NCBI GenBank assembly: GCA_002296975.1
Contig: DBIS01000227.1
Location: 1-6,689 of the forward strand
Reading direction: 5' to 3'
From: Deltaproteobacteria bacterium UBA796
GTDB taxonomy: Bacteria; Myxococcota_A; UBA796
DNA: 6,689 bases
Shown: one piece after another, positions 6,449 to 6,689 of the stretch
Numbering within the stretch: the stretch's first letter is position 1
Layout of the letters: the number at the start of each line of letters is the position of its first letter
Translations under genes and position numbers: made by a program
Notes under the pieces: model-generated
The model's database searches: none
What the model saw: the letters and a program-made list of their open reading frames with translations, nothing else
What the model was told of the DNA's origin: nothing

Positions 6449-6565
6449 GGCGGGCGATTCCGGACGGGAAGGCTGTAGTGGTCGAGGATCAGGCCCGTAC
6501 GTCGCGGTTCGCCTTTTATTGTAGCCCAATAATGGTGTAGAATCGCGACTCAACGGAGTTGTCTC

Positions 6566-6689
6566 ATGCGTCTCACGACACTCGCAATATCGTTTTCGTT
6601 GGCTCTTCTGGTTGGTGTGGCAAGCGATGCACATTCGGCTGGTCACGATCCAGATGTTGTCTCGCTTGCGACCGCAGGCAAGCAAGCAA
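6566..6689 (+). CDS. Exported protein, N-terminal fragment only (runs off right edge)
   Basis: ATG 6566 is preceded by GGAG (6555-6558) with a 7-base spacer, and the frame stays open for 41 codons to the window end. The product begins MRLTTLAISFSLALLVGVAS, with one Arg, a hydrophobic core and an AHSA/G-type signal peptidase I site near residue 25 (DAHSA then GHDPD). There is no cysteine at the cleavage site, so it should be a periplasmic or secreted soluble protein rather than a lipoprotein. The mature part (GHDPDVVSLATAGKQ) is too short to assign a family. It is divergent from the phosphodiesterase gene. Confidence 0.72.
   Translation, partial: MRLTTLAISFSLALLVGVASDAHSAGHDPDVVSLATAGKQA

Larger units (their letters stand above)
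6198..6565. promoter_or_regulatory. Divergent regulatory region
   Basis: These 368 bases separate the phosphodiesterase start from the small exported-protein start, which point away from each other, so promoters for both strands should lie here. No coding frame is convincing. Candidates are TACTAT (6222-6217, minus strand) as a -10 box for the phosphodiesterase and TAGAAT (6538-6543, plus strand) as a -10 box for the right-hand gene. Neither has a well-spaced -35 box. The stretch also contains a long inverted repeat at 6322-6378, a hairpin pair at 6426-6448, and CCAC-GG-GTGG at 6307-6316. Confidence 0.5.

Noticed and set aside
6331..6540. 69-codon plus-strand frame in the divergent region
   Set aside because: No ribosome site, no signal or domain, and it overlaps the inverted repeat and hairpins.
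6413..6685. 90-codon minus-strand frame at the right edge
   Set aside because: It is antisense to the exported-protein start, which has a good ribosome site and signal peptide.

Overview
The window looks like chromosomal DNA of a Gram-negative bacterium: two genes begin with lipoprotein-type signal peptides, a third with a Sec signal, and starts are preceded by GGAG/GAGG-type ribosome sites. The Asp/Glu-rich stretch after the lipid-anchor cysteine of the hydrolase, the EF-hand-like DxDxDG loop, and a giant Gly/Ser/Thr-rich protein suggest a Myxococcota/Bradymonadota-like (deltaproteobacterial) lineage. That placement is inference from protein style only, since no marker gene is present.

Layout: (1) Bases 1-2697, + strand: the 3' part (898 codons, start outside the window) of a very large, cysteine-free protein. 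It has glycine/serine-rich beta-type repeats for about two thirds of its length and a charged helical C-terminal region. I do not recognise the family. (2) Bases 2698-2845: a convergent intergenic gap holding a good tRNA T-arm inside a degenerate tRNA-like relic, and a 10-base direct repeat. (3) Bases 2846-4240, - strand: a lipoprotein-type serine hydrolase of the class C beta-lactamase/esterase/D-aminopeptidase fold. It is interrupted by a single in-frame TAG codon (2978-2980), after which the normal family C-terminus continues for 43 codons. Its YxN motif also lacks the Asn, so it is either a fresh pseudogene or a recoded/readthrough gene. (4) Bases 4241-4616: control region with a 14-base operator-like dyad and an intrinsic terminator for the gene to the right. 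(5) Bases 4617-6197, - strand: an intact lipoprotein phosphodiesterase/nucleotide pyrophosphatase of the alkaline phosphatase superfamily with all expected metal ligands. (6) Bases 6198-6565: a 368-base divergent regulatory region with a long imperfect inverted repeat and a pair of competing hairpins. (7) From 6566, + strand: the start of a small exported protein, cut off by the window edge.

The two minus-strand genes are both predicted envelope-anchored hydrolases, but a terminator and about 375 bases separate them, so they are probably transcribed separately. Nothing shows a shared pathway between them and the giant plus-strand protein. I see no insertion sequence, CRISPR array or rRNA. The most surprising signals are the in-frame amber codon in the hydrolase and the unclassified cysteine-free repeat protein at the left edge.
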